DNA from: Achromobacter aloeverae
GTDB taxonomy: Bacteria > Pseudomonadota > Gammaproteobacteria > Burkholderiales > Burkholderiaceae_B
Length of the DNA stretch: 64,000 nucleotides
NCBI RefSeq assembly: GCF_004121055.1
Contig: NZ_PYAL01000005.1
Coordinates: forward strand, 310,001-374,000
Reading direction: 5' to 3'
The position numbers were made by a program, and so were the translations under genes. The first letter of the stretch is position 1. The number at the start of each line of letters is the position of its first letter. Positions 34,125-41,951 of this stretch are shown here, piece after piece. The notes under the pieces are model-generated. The model had not been told where the DNA came from. It worked only from the letters and a program-made list of their open reading frames with translations, and did no database searches.

Positions 34125-34255
34125 TGTATATGGGCAAGCAAGGATTTGATCGGGACAGGGAGACAGGTGAGTCGCATGAGCGCGGGCAGGGTTCCCGGAG
34201 ACCGCGATATCCCGGGTGTCCCGGGTAGCGCGGCATGCTGGCAGGGCGTTAATGA

Positions 34256-34301
34256 CATTAGAAAATCTTAATACACCTTATAAAAATTAGCTTAACTAAT
34301 G
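34256..34301 (+). promoter_or_regulatory. AT-rich promoter/operator of the LysE-type exporter gene
   Basis: CATTAG (34256-34261) is mirrored by CTAATG (34296-34301), flanking TTAGAA and TTATAA-like elements (about 34259-34283) that could serve as -35 and -10. The stretch stands out as AT-rich in a GC-rich genome and lies just before the exporter start, so an ArgP/LysG-type site is plausible. The exact boxes are uncertain. Confidence 0.45.
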
Positions 34302-34327
34302 TGGTGCGCCCCGGCAAAATCACGCCC

Positions 34328-34963
34328 ATGTTTACGATAGCTTCCACCTCTTTTTTCGATTTACAGGCCTGGCTTGCCGGCCTGCTCACCGGCCTGGGCC
34401 TGTTCGCTGCCGTGGGCGCGCAAAGCGCCTTCATCCTGCGCCAGGGCCTGATGCGCGCGCATCTCCCCAGCGTGCTGCTGGTTTGCGGGCTGGCCGACGC
34501 CGTCGTCATCTTCGCCAGCGCGCTGGGCCTGCGGGCGCTCGACCAGCAGGCGCCCTGGCTGATGACGGCGCTGGGTTGGGGCGGCGCGGCTTTCCTGGCC
34601 TTCTATGCCTGGCGGTCGGCGCGGCGGGCCATGCACGCGGGTGACGGGTTGGCGCCCGCCGCGCGCGTGGCGCATACCCGGCGCGGCGCGGTGCTCGGCG
34701 CACTGGCCTTCACCCTGCTCAATCCGCATTTCTGGCTGGACATGGCCCTGGTCGGTGCCTTGGCGCACAACTTCGGTTCGGCCAGCCTGGCTTTCGCGGC
34801 GGGCGCGGTGTGCGCCAGCGTGCTGTGGCTGCTGGTCCTGGGCGGCGGCGCGCGCCTGGCCGCGCCTTTGCTGCGCGACGCGCGCACCTGGCGGGTGCTG
34901 GACGGCGGCATCGCCGTCGTCATGGCCGGCATGGCGCTGCGCCTGCTGCTGCGGGTGGCCTGA
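34328..34963 (+). CDS. LysE/ArgO family amino acid exporter
   Basis: The 211-residue inner-membrane protein has about six membrane segments and LysE/ArgO motifs: GLGLFAAVGAQSAFILRQGL near residue 20-40, and TLLNPHFWLDMALVGALA, with the conserved Asn-Pro-His. It should export lysine, arginine or an analogue by proton exchange. ATG 34328 gives the typical start; the divergent ArgP/LysG-type gene is its likely activator. Confidence 0.94.
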   Translation: MFTIASTSFFDLQAWLAGLLTGLGLFAAVGAQSAFILRQGLMRAHLPSVLLVCGLADAVVIFASALGLRALDQQAPWLMTALGWGGAAFLAFYAWRSARRAMHAGDGLAPAARVAHTRRGAVLGALAFTLLNPHFWLDMALVGALAHNFGSASLAFAAGAVCASVLWLLVLGGGARLAAPLLRDARTWRVLDGGIAVVMAGMALRLLLRVA

Positions 34964-35084
34964 CCGGGACAAGCCCGCAAGGCGCTACTCCGGGGCTCGA
35001 TCGCCGGGGGGCGTCCCGCCCGCCGGGCTACCGGACCATCGCAACGCCGAGCCGCCGGATCCCGGACCGCTGCATCCGGGACCG

Positions 35085-35188
35085 CTCGGACCACCGGACC
35101 GCCGGATCGCCGGATCGCCGGATCGCCGGATCGCCGGATCGCCGGATCGCCGGACCGCCGGACCGCCGGACCGCCGGATCGCCGGACC
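35085..35188. repeat. Tandem octamer array, GCCGGATC/GCCGGACC, about thirteen units
   Basis: Eleven exact units run from 35101 to 35188: six GCCGGATC, three GCCGGACC, one GCCGGATC, one GCCGGACC; two degenerate units (CTCGGACC, ACCGGACC) precede them. The period and GCCG core are shared with the array after metF at 3163-3242. Confidence 0.92.
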
Positions 35189-35265
35189 GTCCCATCCCCG
35201 CCCATCCTGCATCGCAACTTACGTGAACCTTGCGGCGACGCGGGCAATCCCTAGTGCATACGGCA

Positions 35266-35294
35266 TTGAGCCCTCGCCGCACTGTCACTATCAT
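35266..35294 (+). promoter_or_regulatory. Sigma-70-type promoter upstream of the Liv receptor gene
   Basis: TTGAGC (35266-35271), a 17-base spacer and TATCAT (35289-35294) match the vegetative promoter layout. Transcription would start near 35302, giving a leader of about 240 bases. Confidence 0.55.
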
Positions 35295-35541
35295 TTACAC
35301 CAAGGGTGCCGCCCATCGTTTTCCTTACCTCGGAAACGACGCGCGTGAAGACGCCCGACCAGAAAAAGACGGGAAGGGAAGACAAGACACCGACATGCGC
35401 CGGCCGGCGCGCGACGCCGAGCGCTCGCGCGTCCAGGGCGCCGCTCGCCCGCGCGACAGTTCCAGTTCAGCGATTCAAGCAGGTAGGAAAGTCTCGAGAA
35501 GCACGCGGTTCCACGCAGTAAAAATCATAAAGGAGACATCA

Positions 35542-36774
35542 ATGAATCATCGCATCAAGCTGCTCGCCGGCGCCTTGGCCCTGGCTTGCGCAGGCGGCGC
35601 CTATGCCGCCGATCCCATCAAGATCGGCGTCAGCGGCCCCTATACCGGCGGGTCCTCCTCGATGGGCGTGAGCATGCGCGACGGCGTGCGTCTGGCGGCG
35701 GAAGAAATCAACAAGAAGGGCGGTGTGCTGGGGCGCCAATTGGTCCTGGTCGAGCGCGACGACGAAGCCAAGAACGAACGCGGCGTCCAGATCGCGCAGG
35801 AACTGATCAACAAGGAGCAGGTCACCGCGGTCGTCGGGTATATCAACACCGGCGTGGCGCTGGCCTCGCAGCGCTTCTTCCAGGATGCGAAGATCCCGGT
35901 CTTCAACAACGTCGCCACCGGCAGCGTGATCACGCACCAGTTCAAGGCGCCCGAGTATCCCGACAACTACGTCTTCCGCAACGCCGCGCACGACAGCATC
36001 CAGGCGCCGATGATCGTCGAGGAAGCCGTGGTCCGCAGCGGCTACAAGAAGGTCGCCATCCTGGCGGACTCCACCAACTATGGCCAGCTGGGCCGCGAGG
36101 ACCTGGAGAAGGCGCTGGCCGCCAAGGGCGTGAAGGCCGTGGCGACGGAGAAGTTCAACATCAAGGACGTCGACATGACGGCCCAGCTGTTGAAGTCCAA
36201 GGAAGCGGGCGCCGAGGCCGTGCTGACCTACGGTATCGGCCCCGAGCTGGCTCAGATCGCCAACGGCATGGCGAAGCTGGGCTGGAAGGTACCCATCGTC
36301 GGCAGTTGGACGCTGGCCATGGCGAACTACATCGACAACGCCGGCCCCAATGGTTCGGGCGCCCGCATGCCGCAGACCTTCATCCAGGAACCCAACACGC
36401 CCAAGCGCAAGGCCTTCATCGACGCCTACCTGGCCAAGTTCAAGCCCAAGAACAACCGCATCGATTCGGCGGTGTCGGCGGCCCAGGGCTACGACTCCGT
36501 CTACCTGCTGGCGGCGGCCATCACCCAGGCCAATTCGACCGAGGGGCCCAAGGTGCGTGCCGCGCTGGAAGACCTGAAGACGCCCGTGGAAGGCGTGGTC
36601 ATGACCTATGACCATCCGTTCACGCATGATGACCACGATGCCATTACGTCCAACCTGGTGGTGTTCGGCGAGGTCAAGGACGGCCGCGTGGTCTACGCCT
36701 ATCCGGACGACATCAAGGCGACCGCCCAGCCGCGCAAGAAGAACACCAGCGCGTCGGTGGCCGCGGCGAAATAG
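35542..36774 (+). CDS. Branched-chain amino acid ABC transporter substrate-binding protein (LivK type)
   Basis: The 410-residue periplasmic receptor has a Sec signal peptide (LLAGALALACAGGAYA) and a type I fold: DPIKIGVSGPYTGGSSSMG, RDGVRLAAEEINKKGG, VVGYINTGVALASQRFF, KVAILADSTNYGQLG. The optimal AAAGGAGA box precedes ATG 35542. Family members bind leucine-like amino acids but also many aromatic or aliphatic acids, so the ligand is open. It is first in an operon with livH, the livM-livG fusion and livF; a strong hairpin after it should keep receptor levels above permease levels. Confidence 0.93.
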   Translation: MNHRIKLLAGALALACAGGAYAADPIKIGVSGPYTGGSSSMGVSMRDGVRLAAEEINKKGGVLGRQLVLVERDDEAKNERGVQIAQELINKEQVTAVVGYINTGVALASQRFFQDAKIPVFNNVATGSVITHQFKAPEYPDNYVFRNAAHDSIQAPMIVEEAVVRSGYKKVAILADSTNYGQLGREDLEKALAAKGVKAVATEKFNIKDVDMTAQLLKSKEAGAEAVLTYGIGPELAQIANGMAKLGWKVPIVGSWTLAMANYIDNAGPNGSGARMPQTFIQEPNTPKRKAFIDAYLAKFKPKNNRIDSAVSAAQGYDSVYLLAAAITQANSTEGPKVRAALEDLKTPVEGVVMTYDHPFTHDDHDAITSNLVVFGEVKDGRVVYAYPDDIKATAQPRKKNTSASVAAAK

Positions 36775-36832
36775 GCGCGCCGGCAACAAGTCCAGGCAGC
36801 AACACCAGGCAATAAGCCAGGCAGTAAGCAGG

Positions 36833-36854
36833 CCCCCGCCCGTCAGGGCGGGGG
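36833..36854 (+). terminator. Intercistronic attenuator hairpin between livK- and livH-type genes
   Basis: CCCCCGCCC (36833-36841) and GGGCGGGGG (36846-36854) form a perfect nine-GC stem with a GTCA loop, followed by ATGGGTTTCTT. It resembles the receptor/permease attenuators of binding-protein transport operons, either as partial terminator or as 3' protection of the receptor mRNA. Confidence 0.65.
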
Positions 36855-36878
36855 ATGGGTTTCTTCGCGGAAAATCCG

Positions 36879-37751
36879 ATGATTCTCTTGCAACTCATCT
36901 ACAGCGGGATCGCGTTGGGCATGATCTACGCGGTCATCGCCTTCGGTTATCAACTCACGTTCGCCACCTCGGGCACCCTGAACTTCGGCCAGGGCGAAGC
37001 CCTGATGCTGGGCGCGCTGGTGGGCCTGACGCTGGTCGGGCTGGGCGTCAACTATTGGGTGATGGTACCCATCGTCTGCGTCTTCGGTTTCATCCAGGGC
37101 GCGGTGGTGGAGCGCATCGCCGTGCGGCCCGCCATCAAGACGCGGTCTGAATTCGGCTGGATCATGGCCACCATCGCGCTGGGCATCATCTTCCGCAACG
37201 TCGCGGAAAACGTCTGGGGCCGCGACGACCTGCCTTTCCCCTCGCCGCTGCCCGTGGCGCCGATCAAGGTGGCCGGCGCCAACGTGCTGCCCATGGAGCT
37301 GCTGGTGGTGGTCGGCGCGCTGGCCATGATGCTGCTGGTGGAGCTCTTCAACCGCAAGTCCATACACGGCAAGGCCTTCGTCGCCACGTCCAACGACCGC
37401 GATGCGGCGGGCCTGATGGGAATCAACACGGGCCTGGTCATTACTTTCTCGTACGCGCTGTCCTCGCTGACGGCGTCCTTCGCGGGCGTGCTGATCGCGC
37501 CGCTCACCCTGACCGGCGCCACCATGGGCGCCGTCCTGGGCCTGAAGGCCTTTGCCGTCGCCATTATCGGCGGCCTTTCCAGCGGTACTGGCGTGGTGGT
37601 CGGCGGCCTGATCCTGGGCATCGCCGAGACCACCACCGGCTTCTACCTTTCGACCGGCTACAAGGACGTGCCGGGCCTGGTGCTGTTGCTGCTGGTCCTC
37701 GCGCTCAAGCCCGCCGGCCTGTTCGGCAAGACCGCGATCAAGAAGGTCTGA
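36879..37751 (+). CDS. Branched-chain amino acid ABC transporter permease, LivH type
   Basis: The 290-residue inner-membrane permease has about eight hydrophobic segments; the start IYSGIALGMIYAVIAFGYQL, TLNFGQGEALMLGA and the coupling region DRDAAGLMGINTGLVITFSYALSS match LivH. An in-frame ATG at 36855 lies directly on the attenuator stem with no ribosome-binding site, so ATG 36879 (after GGAAA) is favoured. Its stop overlaps the start of the fused LivM-LivG gene (TGATG). Confidence 0.92.
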   Translation: MILLQLIYSGIALGMIYAVIAFGYQLTFATSGTLNFGQGEALMLGALVGLTLVGLGVNYWVMVPIVCVFGFIQGAVVERIAVRPAIKTRSEFGWIMATIALGIIFRNVAENVWGRDDLPFPSPLPVAPIKVAGANVLPMELLVVVGALAMMLLVELFNRKSIHGKAFVATSNDRDAAGLMGINTGLVITFSYALSSLTASFAGVLIAPLTLTGATMGAVLGLKAFAVAIIGGLSSGTGVVVGGLILGIAETTTGFYLSTGYKDVPGLVLLLLVLALKPAGLFGKTAIKKV

Positions 37752-39676
37752 TGATGAAACCGCTTACCCTGATCGCCTCGATTCTTGGCATCGCCTTCCT
37801 GGTCGGCATGCCGCTGGCCGTGGGCAACCCGTATTACCTGCACCTGGTCGAAACCATCATGATCTACGCCATCCTGCTGTTCGGGCTGGACATCGTGGTG
37901 GGCTACACGGGGCAGGTGTCGCTGGGCCATGCCGGCCTGTTCGGCATTGGTTCCTATGCCGTGGGCGTGCTGTTCTTCCACCTGCAATGGCCGATCTGGC
38001 TCACGCTGCCGGCGGCCATCGCCATCGCCGCCTGCTTCGGCGCCATCCTGGCCCTGCCGGCACTGCGGGTGATCGGCCCCTACCTGGCGATGGTCACGCT
38101 CGCCTTCGGCACCATCATCCAGATTCTCATCAACGAGATGAGCTTCCTGACCGAAGGGCCGATGGGCATCAAGCTGAACAAACCCGTCATCGGCGGGCAC
38201 ATGCTAGACAAGCGCGAATACTTCTGGCTCGTCGGCGCCCTGCTGGTGTTGTCGCTGCTGGTCGTGCACCGCATCCTGAAGTCGCATATCGGCCGTACCT
38301 TCGAAGCGCTGCGGGACAGCCCCATCGCCGCGGACTGCATGGGCGTATCGGTGTACCGCTACAAGGTGGTGGCCTTCGTCATCAGCGCCGGCTTCGCCGG
38401 CCTGGCGGGCGGGCTTTATTCCTACTCCGAACAGTACATCTCGCCCAACACCTACAACTTCGAACTCACCATCCTGTTCCTGCTGGCCATCATCATGGGC
38501 GGGCGCAAGACGCGCGTCGGCGCGCTGCTGGGCGCGGCCATCGTGGTGCTGCTGCCCAAGATGCTGGATGACATCGCAACCTTTCGCCTGATCGCGCTGA
38601 GCCTGGCGCTGCTGGTGGTCATAGGCGGCGCCGTGGCGATCGCGAAGCAGCGCACCACGCCGCGGCGCATGGCGGTGCCGGTGATCGGCACGGTGGCCCT
38701 GACGGTGCTGGCCTATTGGATGGAGGCGCTGACGGACTGGCGCCTGACCATCTTCGGCCTGATGATTCTTTTCGTCGTGTACTACCTGCCGGACGGCATC
38801 GTCGGCTTCGTGCGCAACCTGTTCTTCAACACGCACCGGGCGGCGCTGGCGGTGAAGAAGGAGCTGGTGCGCGACGCGGACGCCGTGCCGCAGGCGCGCG
38901 CCGACCAGGGTCAGGAACTGCTGACCGCGAAGGGCATCCTGATGCAATTCGGCGGCCTGCGCGCCTTGAACCAGGTGGACCTGGTGGTGCGCCGTGGCTC
39001 CATCCATGGCTTGATCGGTCCCAATGGTTCCGGCAAGAGCACCATGATGAACGTGTTGAGCGGCATCTATGTCCCGACGGCGGGCAAGGTGGAGTTCGGC
39101 GGCCGTTCCCTGGTGGGCCTGGTGCCGGCGCAGATCGCGTCGGCCGGCGTGGCGCGGACGTTCCAGAACGTGGCGCTGTTCGGCGAGATGACGGCGCTGG
39201 AAAACGTCCTGGTCGGCCTGCATCACACCTTCCGCACCGGCCTGACCAACATCGCCTTGCGCACGCCGCGCTGGAAACGCGAGGAGAACGCGGCGCGCGC
39301 GCGCGCCCTGGCCCTGCTGGAGTTCGTCGGCCTGGAAAACCTGGCGGACGAGGAAGCGCGCAACCTGCCCTACGGCAAGCAGCGCCTGCTGGAAATCGCC
39401 CGCGCGCTGGCGCTGGACCCGCAGCTCCTGCTGCTGGACGAGCCCGCCGCGGGATTGACGGCGCCCGACATCGCCGAGCTGCTGGTGATCATCCGCAAGG
39501 TGCGCGACCACGGCATCACCCTGATCCTCATCGAACACCACATGGACGTGGTGATGGGCGTATGCGATACGGTGTCGGTGCTGGACTTCGGCCAGAAGAT
39601 CGCCGAAGGCTTGCCGGCCGAAGTGCAAGCCAATCCCAAGGTGGTGGAAGCCTACCTGGGCGGATCGGCGGCCTGA
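37751..39676 (+). CDS. Fused branched-chain ABC transporter permease and ATPase (LivM-LivG)
   Basis: The 641-residue protein joins two subunits that are usually separate. Residues about 1-330 are the LivM permease ([29 protein letters not shown], shown as motif [29 protein letters not shown] coupling helix). Residues about 395-641 are a LivG ATPase with Walker [10 protein letters not shown] (about 423-431), the Q loop RTFQNVALF, a signature [15 protein letters not shown], Walker [12 protein letters not shown] and IEHHMDVVM. LivM-LivG fusions occur in Proteobacteria but are a minority form. Translation is coupled to LivH. Confidence 0.94.
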   Translation: MMKPLTLIASILGIAFLVGMPLAVGNPYYLHLVETIMIYAILLFGLDIVVGYTGQVSLGHAGLFGIGSYAVGVLFFHLQWPIWLTLPAAIAIAACFGAILALPALRVIGPYLAMVTLAFGTIIQILINEMSFLTEGPMGIKLNKPVIGGHMLDKREYFWLVGALLVLSLLVVHRILKSHIGRTFEALRDSPIAADCMGVSVYRYKVVAFVISAGFAGLAGGLYSYSEQYISPNTYNFELTILFLLAIIMGGRKTRVGALLGAAIVVLLPKMLDDIATFRLIALSLALLVVIGGAVAIAKQRTTPRRMAVPVIGTVALTVLAYWMEALTDWRLTIFGLMILFVVYYLPDGIVGFVRNLFFNTHRAALAVKKELVRDADAVPQARADQGQELLTAKGILMQFGGLRALNQVDLVVRRGSIHGLIGPNGSGKSTMMNVLSGIYVPTAGKVEFGGRSLVGLVPAQIASAGVARTFQNVALFGEMTALENVLVGLHHTFRTGLTNIALRTPRWKREENAARARALALLEFVGLENLADEEARNLPYGKQRLLEIARALALDPQLLLLDEPAAGLTAPDIAELLVIIRKVRDHGITLILIEHHMDVVMGVCDTVSVLDFGQKIAEGLPAEVQANPKVVEAYLGGSAA

Positions 39677-39712
39677 GGCCGGGCGCGACGCATCGAAGAA
39701 CGGAAACCGGAC

Positions 39713-40435
39713 ATGTTATCCATCAAGAACCTCGAAGCTGGGTATGGCAAGGTCAAGGTCCTGCACGGCATCAGCATGGATGTTCCCAAGGCCAAAGTGG
39801 TGACCTTGATCGGCTCCAACGGCGCCGGCAAGACCACCACGATGCGTGCGTTGTCGGGCATGATCAAGCCCACGGCCGGCGAGATCACGCTGGGCGCGCA
39901 GCGTATAGACGGGTTGGACTCGCACCGCATCGCGCGCCTGGGCCTGGCGCATTCGCCGGAAGGACGGCGCGTGTTCCCCACCCTGTCGGTGTCCGACAAC
40001 TTGCGGCTGGGGGCCTATCCGCGCCTGACGGGCAAGCGCCCGCGCGGCGACGTCGATGGCGACCTGGAGCGCGCCATGGACCTGTTCCCGCGCTTGAAGG
40101 AGAGGCGCACCCAGCTGGCAGGCACGCTGTCCGGCGGCGAGCAACAGATGCTGGCCATGGCGCGGGCGGTCATGCTGAACCCCGAACTGGTGCTGCTGGA
40201 CGAGCCGTCCATGGGACTCGCGCCGATTCTGGTCGAAGAGGTCTTCCGCATCATCGGCCGACTGAAGGAGCAGGGCGTGACGATGTTGCTGGTGGAGCAG
40301 TTCGCCGCGGCGGCGCTGAACGTGGCGGACTATGGCTACGTGCTGGAGAACGGCCGCATCTCGGTGCACGGCACGCCGGACAAGCTACGGCACGATCCCG
40401 CCGTCGTGGCGGCGTATCTCGGCGGGTCCCACTGA
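39713..40435 (+). CDS. Branched-chain ABC transporter ATP-binding protein, LivF type
   Basis: The 240-residue ATPase has Walker A GSNGAGKTTTMRAL, GLAHSPEGRRVFPTLSV, the signature LSGGEQQMLAMARAV, Walker B LVLLDEPSMGLAP and EQFAAAALNVADYGYVLENG, the usual LivF set. It closes the first Liv operon, 36 bases after the fusion gene. Confidence 0.95.
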   Translation: MLSIKNLEAGYGKVKVLHGISMDVPKAKVVTLIGSNGAGKTTTMRALSGMIKPTAGEITLGAQRIDGLDSHRIARLGLAHSPEGRRVFPTLSVSDNLRLGAYPRLTGKRPRGDVDGDLERAMDLFPRLKERRTQLAGTLSGGEQQMLAMARAVMLNPELVLLDEPSMGLAPILVEEVFRIIGRLKEQGVTMLLVEQFAAAALNVADYGYVLENGRISVHGTPDKLRHDPAVVAAYLGGSH

Positions 40436-40438
40436 TTT

Positions 40439-40477
40439 CCGGGCGCCCTGGGCGCCGGGGCCGGGCTCGGCGCCCGG
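40439..40477. terminator. GC-rich stem-loop between convergent livF and efflux operon
   Basis: CCGGGCGCC (40439-40447) pairs with GGCGCCCGG (40469-40477) around a 21-base loop. It lies in the 43-base gap where two operons converge, so it may help end both transcripts; no T-run is present. Confidence 0.4.
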
Positions 40478-40478
40478 G

Positions 40479-41951
40479 TCAGCTCGCCGGACCGGCGGCA
40501 TTCCAGCCCCCGGCCAGCGCCTTGTACAGGGCGATGGCCGCGGCGGCGCCGCGTGTGTCGGCGTCGGCGGCGGCATCCTGGGCCTGCAACTGCTCGCGCT
40601 GCGCGTCCAGCAGTTGGTAGTAGTCGATCGCTCCCGCCCTGAAGCGTGCATCGGCCAGGCGGACGGCCGCCGCGCTGTCGCTGGCGGCGCGTTGCAGGTG
40701 CCCGGCTTCCTCGCCTATGCGGGCCGAACGCAATAAAGCGTTTTCGGTGTCCTCCAGCGCCAGTTGCACCGTCTGCTGGTATTGCGCCAGCAGGCCGGTG
40801 GCGTCGGCATGGCTGGCGGCAATGCGGGCGCGCACGCGTCCGATATCCAGGAATGACCAATCCACGCCCAGGGCGATGAGGTTGGTGTCGCTGCCGGAAC
40901 GGAATACCCCATAGGAATAGCTGGCGCTGCCGATCAGGCCGCCCAGCGTGAGCCGGGGAAACAGGTCGGCGGTGGCCACGCCGATGCGCGCCGTGGCGGC
41001 GTGCAGGCGCGCTTCGGCGGCGGCGACATCGGGCCGCCGACGCAGCATGCCGGCCGGGGTGCCGGGATCGATGGCAGGGTCCAGGCGCGGCAGCGGCCCG
41101 GGCGCGTCGAGTTCGCGGATGATGGACTCGGCGGGCCGCGCCGTCAGGACGGCCAGCCGGTGCTCGGACACGCCTATCGTGGCCTCGTGGACCGCGACGC
41201 GCGAGGCCGTGGTTTCCCACTGCGCCCGGGCGCGCGCGAGGTCCAGGTCGGACCCGCGGCCGGCGTCGATGCGGGCCTGGATGAGCGTCAGCGTCTGCTT
41301 CTGGTTCTCCGCGTTGGCGCGTGCGATGCGCAGCCTGGCCTGCGCGCCGCGCAAGGCGACATAGGCGCTGGCCACTTCGGCCGCCACGGCCACGCGCATC
41401 GCCCTCGCGTCGGCGGCGCTGGCGGCGACTTCCGCCTGTTGCGCCTCGATACCGCGGCGCACGCGGCCGAACAGGTCCAGCTCCCAGCTGGCGTTGGCCT
41501 GCAAGCTGGACGTCGGCGTATCGCGTTCGGACCGTGGCGCGCCGAAGGCCTGGTCCTTGCTCAAGAGCTGATGGCCGACCTGGCCGCTGGCGGTCACGGT
41601 CGGATAGCGGTCCAGCCTGGCGTTGGCCAGTAGCGCGTTGGCGGCGTCGTAGCGGGCCAGCGCCAGTTTCAGGTCCTGGTTCGCCATCAGTGCCTGGCCT
41701 ACCAGTGCCGCCAGCCGGTCGTCACCGAAGCCGCGCCAGAATTGGGCGTCCGCGTCGGCGGGCGGCTGCGCGGGGGTATTCATATCGGTACCCGTATCCG
41801 TACCCACCTCCATGTCCGCGCGCGCGAAATGCGCGGGCACCGCCTGCACCGGCCGCTCATAGTCCGGCCCGACCGCGCAGCCAGCCAACAGCGCCAGCGT
41901 CAGTGGCAAGGCCAGCGCCGGCATCGCATGCTTCATCATTGCCGTACTCAT
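40479..41951 (-). CDS. RND efflux outer membrane lipoprotein (OprM/NodT family)
   Basis: The 490-residue outer-membrane channel has a lipoprotein signal (LALLAGCAVGPDYERP, Cys near residue 25), two similar long-helix halves and the family LLANARLDRYPTVTASGQ and RRPDVAAAEARLHAATARIGVATADLFPRLTL segments (motifs RRPDV and DLFPRL). It completes a tripartite pump with the two preceding genes. Its start overlaps the RND gene's stop by four bases. A short Thr/Asp-rich stretch (VGTDTGTDMNTP, about residues 47-58) follows the mature N-terminus. Confidence 0.94.
   Translation of the reverse strand: MSTAMMKHAMPALALPLTLALLAGCAVGPDYERPVQAVPAHFARADMEVGTDTGTDMNTPAQPPADADAQFWRGFGDDRLAALVGQALMANQDLKLALARYDAANALLANARLDRYPTVTASGQVGHQLLSKDQAFGAPRSERDTPTSSLQANASWELDLFGRVRRGIEAQQAEVAASAADARAMRVAVAAEVASAYVALRGAQARLRIARANAENQKQTLTLIQARIDAGRGSDLDLARARAQWETTASRVAVHEATIGVSEHRLAVLTARPAESIIRELDAPGPLPRLDPAIDPGTPAGMLRRRPDVAAAEARLHAATARIGVATADLFPRLTLGGLIGSASYSYGVFRSGSDTNLIALGVDWSFLDIGRVRARIAASHADATGLLAQYQQTVQLALEDTENALLRSARIGEEAGHLQRAASDSAAAVRLADARFRAGAIDYYQLLDAQREQLQAQDAAADADTRGAAAAIALYKALAGGWNAAGPAS

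Larger units (their letters stand above)
34964..35541. other. 578-bp intergenic region with octamer array and livK promoter
   Basis: No gene is supported here. The region contains a GC-rich octamer array (35085-35188), a good sigma-70-type promoter (35266-35294), and a leader of about 240 bases before the Liv receptor gene. Long open frames over the array exist on both strands only because an 8-base unit without stops stays open in all frames; they show 8-residue periodicity and are not genes. Confidence 0.75.

Noticed and set aside
34603-35348. Long open frames on both strands over the octamer array
   Set aside because: They exist because the repeat unit has no stop; proteins show 8-residue repeats of Arg, Ile, Gly, Ser, Pro and Asp and overlap the LysE gene.
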